From: Shewanella psychrophila
GTDB lineage: Bacteria; Pseudomonadota; Gammaproteobacteria; Enterobacterales; Shewanellaceae
Assembly (NCBI RefSeq): GCF_002005305.1
Contig: NZ_CP014782.1
Span: 5,456,001 to 5,520,000 of the forward strand
Length of the DNA stretch: 64,000 bases
Direction of reading: 5' to 3'
In this document: positions 1 to 7,919 of the stretch, one piece after another
Layout: the number at the start of each line of letters is the position of its first letter
Numbering within the stretch: the stretch's first letter is position 1
The notes under the pieces: model-generated
Told to the model about the DNA's origin: nothing
The model's database searches: none
The model's input: the letters and a program-made list of their open reading frames with translations, nothing else
Made by a program: the position numbers and the translations under genes

Positions 1-552
1 GTAGGAGAGCTGTTTCCAGTAAAGGACTGGCTATTACCCAGCGGCATAACAAGAACCCTTAAGGACGTTCAAATAACGGGTAATAAGCAAGCAGTCGCTC
101 GGGTCATTTGCACCAAGAAAAAAGGCATGAAAGAAGCTTGGTATTTAGCATCAAGTCGACGTGACCTAGTGAGTAGCAAGATGTTGACTTTATATGGGAA
201 ACGTTGGGGGATAGAGACGACTTTTCGTGACATTAAAGACTATCGTTTTGGCATGGGGATGAGTGCCACCTACACGCGTTCCCCGGTACGTAGAGACCGG
301 TTGTTTTTGCTAAGCGCCTTGGCGATAGGCTTGCTGACGCTACTAGGAAAAGCGGGCGAGGATGCTGACTTGGAAAAGACAATAAAGGCAAATACCAGTA
401 AAACTCGCTCATACTCTCTGTTTCGCCAAGGTTGTATTTACTATGAACTGTTACCCACGATGCGAGAAGAGTGGGCAGAACCTCTAATGGATAATTTTTA
501 TCGTTACCTTAAAAACCAGCCTATTTACCGTTCAATTTTCGGGATTATTTAA
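1..552 (+). CDS. IS4-family transposase, C-terminal part (cut by window edge)
   Basis: The reading frame is open from base 1, so the gene starts outside the window. The C-terminal third of a DDE transposase is visible, with the IS4 YREK signature (YGKR, then E three residues later and K six further on, about nt 195-240). The protein ends in a hydrophobic, basic tail. A sequence just after the stop, with GAGGGGATCTCT at about nt 566-577, resembles an IS4-type terminal repeat, so the element probably ends near nt 580. It is directly followed by a second, decayed IS4-family gene. I cannot tell from this window whether the copy is intact upstream. Confidence 0.8.
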   Translation, partial: VGELFPVKDWLLPSGITRTLKDVQITGNKQAVARVICTKKKGMKEAWYLASSRRDLVSSKMLTLYGKRWGIETTFRDIKDYRFGMGMSATYTRSPVRRDRLFLLSALAIGLLTLLGKAGEDADLEKTIKANTSKTRSYSLFRQGCIYYELLPTMREEWAEPLMDNFYRYLKNQPIYRSIFGII

Positions 553-589
553 AATTGAAAAATGAGGGGATCTCTAAGCGCTGGCATAC

Positions 590-1375
590 AATTCACCTGT
601 GCGGTGCGAATCCTCTGCCTATCGTGCTGGTTGACAGGGCTAATGTACGGGAAAAAATTCGTTAATGGCACTCAGTAACACTTTATGAACACACCTTCTT
701 AATTGAAGACTATAAGCCCCTCGACGTCACAATGCATTCTTAGCAGAGCTCGCTCAAATTATCCCTCGACATTGCTGTCCTTTGATTGTTACTGATGCGG
801 GCTATCACAATACCTGGTTCCAACAAGTCACCAGTTACGGTTGGTTTGACTCAGTAGAGTTCGTGGTGATGCGTGGTTCAGCGCCATGGCTAGGGCTTAT
901 GTCAATCAAATAAATCGCTTATCCAGCCACAAACAATAAAGGTAAGTATATAGTGCTGTCTATCTCGCTAAGAAAAGTCCATTAAGTTGCCATATCCATT
1001 TGTACAAGGAGAAGGAGAAACCGAAACATCGAACTGACAGTAAAGAGCCTTGGTTACTAACAACCAACTTGCCACCAGAAACGTTTACAGCTGCTAAACT
1101 AACTCACCTATATATGCCAGCGTATGCAGATAGAAGAGACATTTCGTGACTTGAAAAGTCCCCAATATGACATGGGGCTTAGACACTGCAAGAATCGATA
1201 CCCTAGACGATTAGATGCTCTATGACTTATTGCTATGTTCACTGAAATTGTGCTTTGGCTCATCGGTATGATAGCTAATCACCTAGGCTGGGGAAGGAAG
1301 TTAGAAAGCGGAAAACTACAAGATCACCGAGAAAAATTTGCAATAAGAACTTGTATGAAACGGCAGAAACCATCA
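590..1375 (+). pseudogene. Decayed IS4-family (IS10 group) transposase
   Basis: No single frame is open, but fragments in different frames read like an IS10-group transposase in the correct order. There is a piece with LIEDYKPLDV near nt 700, then LIVTDAGYHNTWFQQV near nt 785-830 (the region of the second catalytic Asp), then RMQIEETFRDLK and YDMGLRHCKNRYPRR near nt 1120-1210 (the R, E and K of the YREK motif). Stops and frameshifts separate these pieces, so the gene is dead. Boundaries are approximate. Confidence 0.65.
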
Positions 1376-1446
1376 TAAATTGTGAATTATGATAAATCAA
1401 AACTTATCATTTCACTTATTCAAGTTGATACGGTTAATATCAAGAG

Positions 1447-2499
1447 GGCCTTGTTTCCTAAATCGATTGAACCTTTTGCAGCTTATGTGATCTGATCTTC
1501 CAATGTGGTTATTGGAAACATCAAGATGGGTAAAGCTAAGCGTAAAATGACCAATTGGTCTCAGTACAATAAGGCATTGATTAATCGAGGGTCCTTGACC
1601 TTTTGGATTGATGAGCACGCCATTAGCTCTTGGTGTTGCTCTGAACATCACGGCCGCCGTGGCCGTGGGTATATTTACTCTGATGTTGCTATTGAAACTG
1701 CATTGGTTGTTAAAGGTGTATTCAACTTATCACTGAGAGCACTAGAAGGTTTCACTACCTCGGTTTTCCAGCTTATGGATGTGCCACTAACCTCACCAAG
1801 CTATAGCTGCATTAGCAAACGTGCCAAGACCGTAAATATCAAATATCGCTCACCGAGTCGTGGCTCTGTGGCACATGTAGTGATTGATTCAACGGGCCTC
1901 AAAGTTTACGGCGAGGGAGAATGGAAGACTCGAAAGCATGGTAAAGAAAAGCGTCGTACCTGGCGTAAGTTACACCTCGCAGTAGATGCGAATACGCATG
2001 AAGTCGTAGCAGCAGAAGTCACTCTGGTTAACGTTGCTGATAATGAAGTGTTACCCACATTAATCAAGCCGTTAAGAAGACAAATTAAACAAGTTTCTGC
2101 TGATGGAGCATACGACACCAAAGCGTGTCACAAACTACTTCAGCGTAAAGGTTGCAAACCAACTATCCCACCAAGAAGCAGTGCTGGGTTTTGGGAGGAT
2201 GGGCATCCTCGAAACGAGGCAGTGAGAGCCCTCAAAAATAATGAGTTAGCGCAATGGAAGAAGGAAAATGACTATCACTTACGGTCGCTATCTGAAACAG
2301 CAATGTACCGATATAAGCAACTAATTAGTCCGAAACTTAGCCTACGAGATTATAATGCTCAAGTAGGTGAAGCGCTGGCAGGTGTAAAGGCAATGAACAA
2401 AGTCATAAGACTAGGAATGCCAGTTAGGAAACAGCCTGCCTAGTTAGCTCAAACCCTTGGAGTAGCTGCATCTATAGCGAGGATTTGATCAACAACGCC
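1447..2499 (+). mobile_element. IS5-family insertion sequence, IS903-like, with 9-bp target duplication
   Basis: The left terminal repeat GGCCTTGTTTCCTAAATC (1447-1464) and the complement of the right one (2482-2499) match at 13 of 18 positions, and both resemble the IS903 terminus. The 9 bases just outside the two ends are identical (TATCAAGAG at 1438-1446 and 2500-2508), which is the duplication size expected for this group. The 1053-bp element holds one intact transposase gene. The perfect duplication indicates a fairly recent insertion. Rejoining the flanks does not restore a gene I can recognise. Confidence 0.92.
1526..2443 (+). CDS. IS5-family (IS903 group) transposase
   Basis: This is a DDE transposase that cuts and joins the ends of its own element. 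The start MGKAKRKMTNWSQYN matches the IS903 N-terminus. A GTG seven codons upstream (1505) is also in frame but less likely. Family blocks are present in order: GSLTFWIDEHAI, VFNLSLRALEGF, HVVIDSTGLKVYGEGEW (first Asp), KLHLAVDANTHEV, VSADGAYDTKACH (second Asp) and SLSETAMYRYKQL (Glu). At 305 residues it has the usual length and no internal stop, so it is probably active. A relict of a related element lies on the opposite strand near nt 3924-4025. Confidence 0.93.
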   Translation: MGKAKRKMTNWSQYNKALINRGSLTFWIDEHAISSWCCSEHHGRRGRGYIYSDVAIETALVVKGVFNLSLRALEGFTTSVFQLMDVPLTSPSYSCISKRAKTVNIKYRSPSRGSVAHVVIDSTGLKVYGEGEWKTRKHGKEKRRTWRKLHLAVDANTHEVVAAEVTLVNVADNEVLPTLIKPLRRQIKQVSADGAYDTKACHKLLQRKGCKPTIPPRSSAGFWEDGHPRNEAVRALKNNELAQWKKENDYHLRSLSETAMYRYKQLISPKLSLRDYNAQVGEALAGVKAMNKVIRLGMPVRKQPA

Positions 2500-2508
2500 T
2501 ATCAAGAG

Positions 2509-2645
2509 GGTAATGAATATTGCTGAGTTCATCTTAATGTGATCGTCTAATTATTATGCTGTAGCATGATTGATATATACTTGTCGAAACATACCGATAG
2601 CATCATAGATGCAAAGCCATCGTAAAGTGAAAAGGAGACGTATCA
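2509..2645. other. AT-rich spacer downstream of the IS5 element
   Basis: I see no gene here. The stretch leads into a strong ribosome binding site (AAAGGAG at 2631-2637) that serves the tiny reading frame at 2646. An AT-rich stretch around 2570-2585 could be a promoter, but no clear -35/-10 pair stands out. Confidence 0.3.
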
Positions 2646-2717
2646 ATGTCGGAAATAATACTTTCTGGACTAATTCTTATTGCTCATTTTATTTTTTGGC
2701 GGAAGAGGAAGAACTAG
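2646..2717 (+). CDS. Candidate 23-residue membrane peptide
   Basis: The frame starts at ATG 2646, eight bases after an excellent Shine-Dalgarno sequence (AAAGGAG), and encodes 23 residues. Residues 4-18 (IILSGLILIAHFIFW) form one hydrophobic segment and the end is basic (RKRKN), a layout typical of small inner-membrane peptides. It lies upstream of the PilT-like gene on the same strand in very AT-rich DNA. I know no homologue. It could be a small membrane regulator, a type I toxin-like peptide, or a chance frame; the ribosome binding site is the main support. Confidence 0.4.
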   Translation: MSEIILSGLILIAHFIFWRKRKN

Positions 2718-2747
2718 TACATTTATTTTATGTGGCACGGATAAAAT

Positions 2748-2894
2748 ATGCCAAAGGGAGAGTTTCAATTAATAAAGAAATTGTTAGGTTCGTTAATTTT
2801 ATTTAGTGGAAAAGTAGCAGTAAACACAGTCACACCTAATATATTAAAGCTAATCGATTGGAATTATTTAAATGACATCAAAACATATAAATGA
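2748..2894 (+). CDS. Candidate 48-residue ORF overlapping the PilT-like start
   Basis: An ATG at 2748 opens 48 codons that begin MPKGEFQLIKKLLGSLILF and end 23 bases inside the PilT-like gene, which would allow translational coupling. The N-terminal half looks amphipathic or weakly hydrophobic. No good ribosome binding site precedes it and I recognise no family, so it may not be translated. Confidence 0.2.
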   Translation: MPKGEFQLIKKLLGSLILFSGKVAVNTVTPNILKLIDWNYLNDIKTYK

Positions 2895-3876
2895 GATTTT
2901 ATTACTAAGTATAGAAAGTAAATATTCTGACATTCATTTGTCTGCTAGTGAAAGGATTCATGCTCGACACAAAGGTTCTATTATAACAATTTCAGACTTT
3001 ACTATTAATGATGACTACATTATTAACTTTGTAACAGAAACCTTTCCTGGTGACAGCCTAAATCTTACAAAAGATACTGATTACGCTTACAACTTCAACA
3101 AAGATACTGTGTTGAGAGTTAATTTGTTTAGGCATAATTTTGGTCTTGGACTTATTATTAGGATTCTAAATCAAAATATCATTGATTTAAATGATTACGA
3201 TAATGGCGAAGTTTTGAAGAGAATCTCTGAGTATAAAAAAGGGTTGATATTATTAGCTGGTAGCACGAATACAGGTAAGTCAACGACTTTATCATCGATG
3301 GTTGATTATATAAACAAACGAAAGAATGTTCATATATTGACGATAGAAGAGCCAATAGAAACCATTTTTAAAAGAGGGAAAGCAATAATTAATCAAAGGG
3401 AAGTTGGAAAACATGTTTCTTCATTTGAAGATGCAATTTATTCAGCTCTTAGGGAAGATGTTGATGTTATTGTTGTTGGGGAAATAAGAAATAGAGAAAC
3501 ATTAAGAGCTTCACTGTTAGCGGCTGAAACCGGACATTTGGTGATAGCGACAATACATACATATTCTGCGATAAAAACTATTGATAGAATTATTAATTTT
3601 TTCCCAGGAGATGAACAACCTTTAGTCAGAGAAGTTTTATCTGAAACGCTAACAGCTATAATATCACAGGACTTAATTTTAGACAATGTCGGAAGTGTTA
3701 TTCCGATTCAAGAAATAATAATAAACAACAATGCAGTGTCTAATTTAATTAGAACTAATAAATCATTGCAAATACCATCAATAATGCAATTAGATAATAC
3801 TTTAGGTATGATAACTAGGAAAGACCATATAAGAAAACTAATTAACAATGGTACTCTTCCAGACTCATATCAGTAA
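2872..3876 (+). CDS. PilT/PilU-like ATPase, orphan and divergent
   Basis: This 334-residue protein belongs to the type IV pilus retraction (VirB11/GspE) ATPase superfamily, which drives pilin disassembly at the inner membrane. Visible motifs: Walker A GSTNTGKST at residues 130-138 (family norm GPTGSGKST), an acidic TIEEPIE, Walker B-like IVVGEIRN, and the His box GHLVIATIHTYSA. The N-terminus (SKYSDIHLSASERIHARHKG) matches the PAS-like PilT domain. Length is slightly below PilT. No pilus assembly genes are nearby and base composition is far more AT-rich than the core genes, so transfer is likely. Whether it retracts a pilus or does something else cannot be said. Confidence 0.75.
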   Translation: MTSKHINEILLLSIESKYSDIHLSASERIHARHKGSIITISDFTINDDYIINFVTETFPGDSLNLTKDTDYAYNFNKDTVLRVNLFRHNFGLGLIIRILNQNIIDLNDYDNGEVLKRISEYKKGLILLAGSTNTGKSTTLSSMVDYINKRKNVHILTIEEPIETIFKRGKAIINQREVGKHVSSFEDAIYSALREDVDVIVVGEIRNRETLRASLLAAETGHLVIATIHTYSAIKTIDRIINFFPGDEQPLVREVLSETLTAIISQDLILDNVGSVIPIQEIIINNNAVSNLIRTNKSLQIPSIMQLDNTLGMITRKDHIRKLINNGTLPDSYQ

Positions 3877-3923
3877 ATATGGGCTGATATAAAGTAAACC
3901 AGTGGAAAACAACATGTTTATTA

Positions 3924-4025
3924 GGCGTTATTGGTTAAACTCTCAATCTAGGCGTAGCGACTCCAAGGGGGGAATTAATTTTACAGCCTGTTTCCTAAGT
4001 GTCATTCCTAATCTTTTAAAAAGTA
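3924..4025 (-). pseudogene. Relict 3' end of an IS903-like IS5 element
   Basis: On the minus strand this stretch reads KRLGMTLRKQAV, clearly related to the C-terminus of the intact transposase at 1526-2443 (IRLGMPVRKQPA). The nucleotide similarity continues past the stop through a shared CTTGGAGT block. A degraded terminal repeat (GGCGTTATTGGTTAAACT, 3924-3941) closes it. Only about 100 bp of the old element remain, so an IS of this type was here before the intact copy. Confidence 0.65.
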
Positions 4026-4222
4026 TAGGTGGTGCACTTCTAGATTGAACGTGGCAGATCTCAAAACACGCTATTAATGATGGGTGTCTCGGTTCGAAGA
4101 AAGTTGATGAGGTACTGAAAAGATATGATTTTGTAGCAATACAAAAAATTATCTTATTGAGTCTTAACAACGGCCACTATTTAAGACACAATGAAGATTA
4201 TATCCATCTAGACGGCTAAAAC

Positions 4223-5197
4223 ATGAAAAAATCATTAAAACAGCGTTCGTCCGATCATAACCGTGGGCTCTATTTTATTGGTACTACTCCACCAAAAATC
4301 GATACAGATTTTGAATCGGTCAGTACTATCGCTGATAAGTTGTTAGCCCGCCTTGATGAGATAAGTTTTGATGGTTTGATCATTTATGATATTCAGGACG
4401 AAACGAATCGCATTGATATTCCTAGGCCTTTTCCGTTTAAAGCTACCCATGACTCTGGCACCTACGCCCAGCTGATCAATCAAAAGTCAGGTAAGCCTGT
4501 TATCGCCTATAAAAGTGTTGCAGGTCTTGATGAGCAAGAGTTTAGTGAATGGTTGTCGCGTACTTGGTATCAAAATAATGTTAGAGACTTGGTATTAGTA
4601 GGTTCGCCATCGACTCAGGTTGCCAGCTCATTGCCTCTAAATGACGCTTACCGTGTGTTAGCCGCACACTCTCAGGAGTTCTACCTAGGTGGTGTGGCCA
4701 TTGCTGAGCGCCATTTAAGTAAAAAGAATGAACATATTCGTCTGTTAGGTAAGTCGACTTTAGGTTGTGAGTACTACATTACTCAAGCGGTGTATAACGC
4801 TCAAGCAACTATCGATATGTTAACTAGTTATGCTCAGGAATGTGCGCTAAATAACATAAAGCCAAACCGAGTAATTCTGACATTCTCCCCCTGCGGTAGC
4901 GCTAAAACATTAGAGTTTATCAATTGGTTAGGTGTGTCTGTCCCCAAAGCTACCAGCGAACGTATTTTGTCTGCGGACGACCCTTTGTATGAGTCAATTA
5001 AGGTTAACCACAGTAATCTGCTGCAAATTTTAGCAACAGTTATTCCGCTTAATATTCCATTAGGCTTGAACATTGAAAGCTTAACTAACCGTAAAACTGA
5101 AATTGATGCGTCTATTTTGATGTACAAGCTACTTAAGGGCACCATGGATCAAGCCTTAGCCCAAAATCAAATTGATCAATTTGTACAAAACAAATAA
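4223..5197 (+). CDS. Methylenetetrahydrofolate reductase-like TIM-barrel protein
   Basis: The 324-residue protein resembles the MTHFR/MetF superfamily: an early block on search of a barrel strand (GLIIYDIQDE), a strand near residue 120 (VRDLVLVGSPS) and the family-like GGVAIAERH near residue 155, followed by helices and strands ending in PLGLNIESL. MetF enzymes are FAD-dependent and reduce 5,10-methylene-THF to 5-methyl-THF. Overall similarity to MetF is weak by eye, so the substrate may differ. It stands alone, with no met genes beside it, although the glycine cleavage genes a few kb away also handle methylene-THF. Function is inferred from fold only. Confidence 0.5.
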   Translation: MKKSLKQRSSDHNRGLYFIGTTPPKIDTDFESVSTIADKLLARLDEISFDGLIIYDIQDETNRIDIPRPFPFKATHDSGTYAQLINQKSGKPVIAYKSVAGLDEQEFSEWLSRTWYQNNVRDLVLVGSPSTQVASSLPLNDAYRVLAAHSQEFYLGGVAIAERHLSKKNEHIRLLGKSTLGCEYYITQAVYNAQATIDMLTSYAQECALNNIKPNRVILTFSPCGSAKTLEFINWLGVSVPKATSERILSADDPLYESIKVNHSNLLQILATVIPLNIPLGLNIESLTNRKTEIDASILMYKLLKGTMDQALAQNQIDQFVQNK

Positions 5198-5365
5198 CCC
5201 ACACTCACTGTAAAAAGCATGCCCCGTTGTGTTGATGCATCATGGGGCAAATCTCACCTCATTTCGGCGAATACTTAGTTAATAGTCGGCTAATAACCCC
5301 CAACTATCAAACCATAATCCGCTGTGTTAGAAGGTTTCTTAATTATCCTGTCCAGAGTAACTTTT
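5198..5365. terminator. Possible convergent terminator region
   Basis: Between two convergent genes a hairpin with a GCCCC/GGGGC stem lies at about 5221-5248. It has no good T-run on either side, so it is only a weak candidate terminator. Nothing else is seen. Confidence 0.3.
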
Positions 5366-5812
5366 CTATTCCAAAGCCAACAAACCATGCTTTAGTGCAA
5401 TAGCATTGGCTACGGCTGTCAATCTGGCTTTTATCGCCTGCTCAATACCAACGCCACCCTGCACCAAATCATCAACCGCAATAAAAGCAATCGTCGTCAG
5501 GCAGCTGCTTTCATAATGATAAGCATAACCCGATTCTACCACCCAGCTCTCTACACTCACTTCTGTGATTTGTTGTATTTTTTCTTCCAATGACCTGACT
5601 AAGGTAAAATCAAAAGACAAAATAAGATCTTCATTACCATACCAATCCGCTTTTAACGCCTGAAAATTGATCCACATCTCCAGCTGAGCCAACAACGGCT
5701 TAAGCGAATCCGAAAATTGGCCATCCGCCACTATCGTAATGGGAAGTCCTTGCTGCAACTCTTCTATTGTTTGTTCTTTTTCTGTTGGCATAGGTAATGG
5801 CTCATTGAGCAC
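5366..5812 (-). CDS. Hypothetical protein, 148 residues
   Basis: I do not recognise a family. The protein is acidic and soluble, with no signal peptide or membrane segment, and it has coding-like composition. The start is uncertain: the long form begins with GTG at 5812, and an ATG seven codons in (5791) is equally possible. The gene is convergent with the MTHFR-like gene and separated by about 200 bp from the LysR gene, so it is probably a single-gene unit. Confidence 0.6.
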   Translation of the reverse strand: MLNEPLPMPTEKEQTIEELQQGLPITIVADGQFSDSLKPLLAQLEMWINFQALKADWYGNEDLILSFDFTLVRSLEEKIQQITEVSVESWVVESGYAYHYESSCLTTIAFIAVDDLVQGGVGIEQAIKARLTAVANAIALKHGLLALE

Positions 5813-6018
5813 TCTAGTGCTGATAGTAGTGATAATTCAGATGGTAACTCTGCTGATAACTTTAGATTTTGCTATCTAACGATCCCAGATGCAACCACAA
5901 CAAATACAATTGAAATCAGAGTAAACTCATTCATCGCAGCCGTCAGCCAAAAAGCAAAAAAGACGAGACATATATTATGTACTCATAGCACTAGCATACG
6001 CGATAACACAAAAATGCG

Positions 6019-6897
6019 TTACTCTTCCAACAAATCTGTGACAGCATCGGCCAGCCACATTAGCGCTGGACCCCGAGCCTTTTGTTTTGCCATCACGCGA
6101 TCAATCGGTACTCGCCATGGCTTATGGTCAAAGCTTAAGTTCATTAGCACCATGTCACCCTGACGCTCATATTGCTTCGCCATATGGCTGGGAATGTAGC
6201 CCCAGCCTAGGCCCTCTTTAACCATATGATTAACGGCATTGAAGCTATTGCCCCACCAGATATGTGAAGATATGCTCGGAAAATGCGGTAAGGGCTGATC
6301 TTCTAGACCACGGATCAAAAGTTGACGATGTGGGATTAAATCTGCGGCAGTGACGATAGCGACGCTGGCCAGCGGATGCATTGGGCTCACAACACCATTG
6401 AACGGCAAGCTCCCTACATAGCACAGATCCACCTCTTGCGGAAAACCACTATTAGCAAACATCAGTCCTAAGTCCGCTCGTCCACTATGCACCAAGGCTA
6501 ATACATCCGGTGTTGCAACAGCGTAGAGCTCTAAGATGGTTGCAGGGAACTGTGATGCAAAGGTATTTAGCATACTCGTTAGCATGGGAAATAATGCGTC
6601 GTCCACCGCTATTTTTATCTGTGTTTCATGGGATAAGTTAAATGCGCCAGCAACAGAGTCAAGCTCGCGGGTTTGTTGCAAGATAGCTTGCGCAAACGGC
6701 AGCAGTCTTTCACCTTGTGGGGTTAATGAAGGTTTGCGTGTAGTACGATCAAACAAGGTGGTGTCGAGATCGATTTCAAGATTGGCAATTCCCTGACTGA
6801 CTGCCGACTGCACCTTTCCCAACTGACGAGCACATGCCGAAAATGAACCAGATTGTGCCGTTTCAACAAACATTCTCAGCTGTTCTAGATTATACAT
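6019..6897 (-). CDS. LysR-family regulator next to a PACE exporter
   Basis: A 292-residue LysR-type regulator. The winged helix-turn-helix is at residues 1-60 (MYNLEQLRMFVETAQSGSFS, AVSQGIANLE) and is followed by the linker helix and a periplasmic-binding-like effector domain (residues about 90-290). It is divergent from the PACE efflux gene at 6992, the arrangement seen for AceR/AceI, so the likely job is to activate that exporter in response to a cationic compound. A 17-bp palindrome fitting a LysR box lies in the 94-bp gap. The inducer is unknown. Confidence 0.88.
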   Translation of the reverse strand: MYNLEQLRMFVETAQSGSFSACARQLGKVQSAVSQGIANLEIDLDTTLFDRTTRKPSLTPQGERLLPFAQAILQQTRELDSVAGAFNLSHETQIKIAVDDALFPMLTSMLNTFASQFPATILELYAVATPDVLALVHSGRADLGLMFANSGFPQEVDLCYVGSLPFNGVVSPMHPLASVAIVTAADLIPHRQLLIRGLEDQPLPHFPSISSHIWWGNSFNAVNHMVKEGLGWGYIPSHMAKQYERQGDMVLMNLSFDHKPWRVPIDRVMAKQKARGPALMWLADAVTDLLEE

Positions 6898-6909
6898 ATC
6901 ACTTTTCCT

Positions 6910-6926
6910 GATAGTAACTAACTATC
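6910..6926. promoter_or_regulatory. Palindromic LysR-type operator
   Basis: GATAGTAACTAACTATC is an inverted repeat (GATAGT, 5-bp spacer, ACTATC) in the space between the divergent LysR and PACE genes, 13 bp upstream of the LysR start codon. It fits the T-N11-A pattern of LysR sites. Its function is inferred from position and symmetry. Confidence 0.65.
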
Positions 6927-6991
6927 TTCTTACTTATTTAATGATGATTATAGCAACCAAGAACGACTGAACAACAGAGAAGAGATCTATC

Positions 6992-7450
6992 ATGAAAACA
7001 AAAGAACGTATTTTTCACAGCGTACTATTTGAAGCTATTGCCTTAGTATTCGTCATCACCGCCGCCACACTATTTACTGACGCAGGGGCAAAATCGGCGA
7101 CAGGTTTGGCTGTCGGCCTGTCTTTAATTGCCATGTGCTGGAATTATATTTATAACCTAGGTTTTGACCGTCTCTATGGCACTAACCGCATTGAACGTTC
7201 CATTAAAATGCGTTTAGGCCATGGGCTTGGTTTTGAGTTAGGTATGATTTTTGCGACATTACCCTTGATGATGTGGGTACTGCAGTTAGATTTCTGGACA
7301 GTATTTGTCATGGACATCGGCGTGGTCATTTTCTTCTTAATCTACGCGATTGTCTTCAACTGGGGTTATGACGTGATCCGTGCACGTCTGTTTAGTCACA
7401 AAGCAGAGAGCGACAAGGTTAATGAGCGCTCAGCCCCATCGATAAGTTAA
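6992..7450 (+). CDS. PACE-family (AceI-like) multidrug efflux transporter
   Basis: The 152-residue protein has four membrane helices made of two repeated transmembrane-pair domains, the hallmark of PACE transporters, which export biocides such as chlorhexidine and short diamines using the proton gradient. Typical motifs: RIFHSVLFEAIAL at the start of helix 1, WNYIYNLGFDRLYG at the end of helix 2, RLGHGLGFELGMIF opening helix 3 and FNWGYDVIRAR ending helix 4. The Glu in FEAIAL corresponds to the essential acidic residue of helix 1. The substrate is unknown. Expression is probably controlled by the divergent LysR gene. Confidence 0.88.
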   Translation: MKTKERIFHSVLFEAIALVFVITAATLFTDAGAKSATGLAVGLSLIAMCWNYIYNLGFDRLYGTNRIERSIKMRLGHGLGFELGMIFATLPLMMWVLQLDFWTVFVMDIGVVIFFLIYAIVFNWGYDVIRARLFSHKAESDKVNERSAPSIS

Positions 7451-7919
7451 CTAACAGCGATAAAACCTGCTATTAAACTGCGAGTGTAGACTCGGCTATG
7501 ACCTTAGAAAACAGGGATGTTTTCGCAGTGCTTACATCACCCACCGCAGGTGTTAGGTGACAAGAAGGCATAACTTACTAATTCATGACCCAGTAACAAA
7601 AACCTAAAGCTGGTCGATAATGTTCCATACATGATTCGACATTCCGTCCGTCCGAAGAGGTAAAATTCCGGCCAACAAGCATGCCGGAAAAACGGACCTA
7701 AAAGCCCTACCCGAATGACGATTGAAGCCAGTCATACTCCCTATAAAAGAACTGGCTGGAGTCGAGGCTCAACGCAGCAGTAGCGAGCCCAAGCAGCCAA
7801 ATGACGTAACTGCCGACGATAAGACAAGGAAGCCGATGGTTTTCGCCGCAGAGTTGACTGATATCAATGAGCAGAGAAAACCGGAGGCTGAAGCCGTATT
7901 ATCTAGGCCAAGTAGTCAT
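7451..7919. other. Intergenic region with a REP-like palindrome
   Basis: This 470-bp gap between the PACE gene and the 3' end of gcvP holds one REP-like palindrome (7665-7689). A plus-strand open frame from 7722 runs into the antisense of gcvP, has no ribosome binding site and no recognisable product, so I do not call it. No T-tailed terminator for gcvP is evident. Confidence 0.4.
7665..7689. repeat. REP-like palindrome, family 1, copy A
   Basis: ATTCCGGCC and GCATGCCGGAA arms flank a short spacer. Near-identical palindromes occur at 17725-17753 and 23721-23747, always between genes. Confidence 0.7.

Noticed and set aside
2609..2806. Open frame of 65 codons upstream of the PilT-like gene
   Set aside because: It has no ribosome binding site, and an alternative frame in the same DNA (2646-2717) has a far better one.
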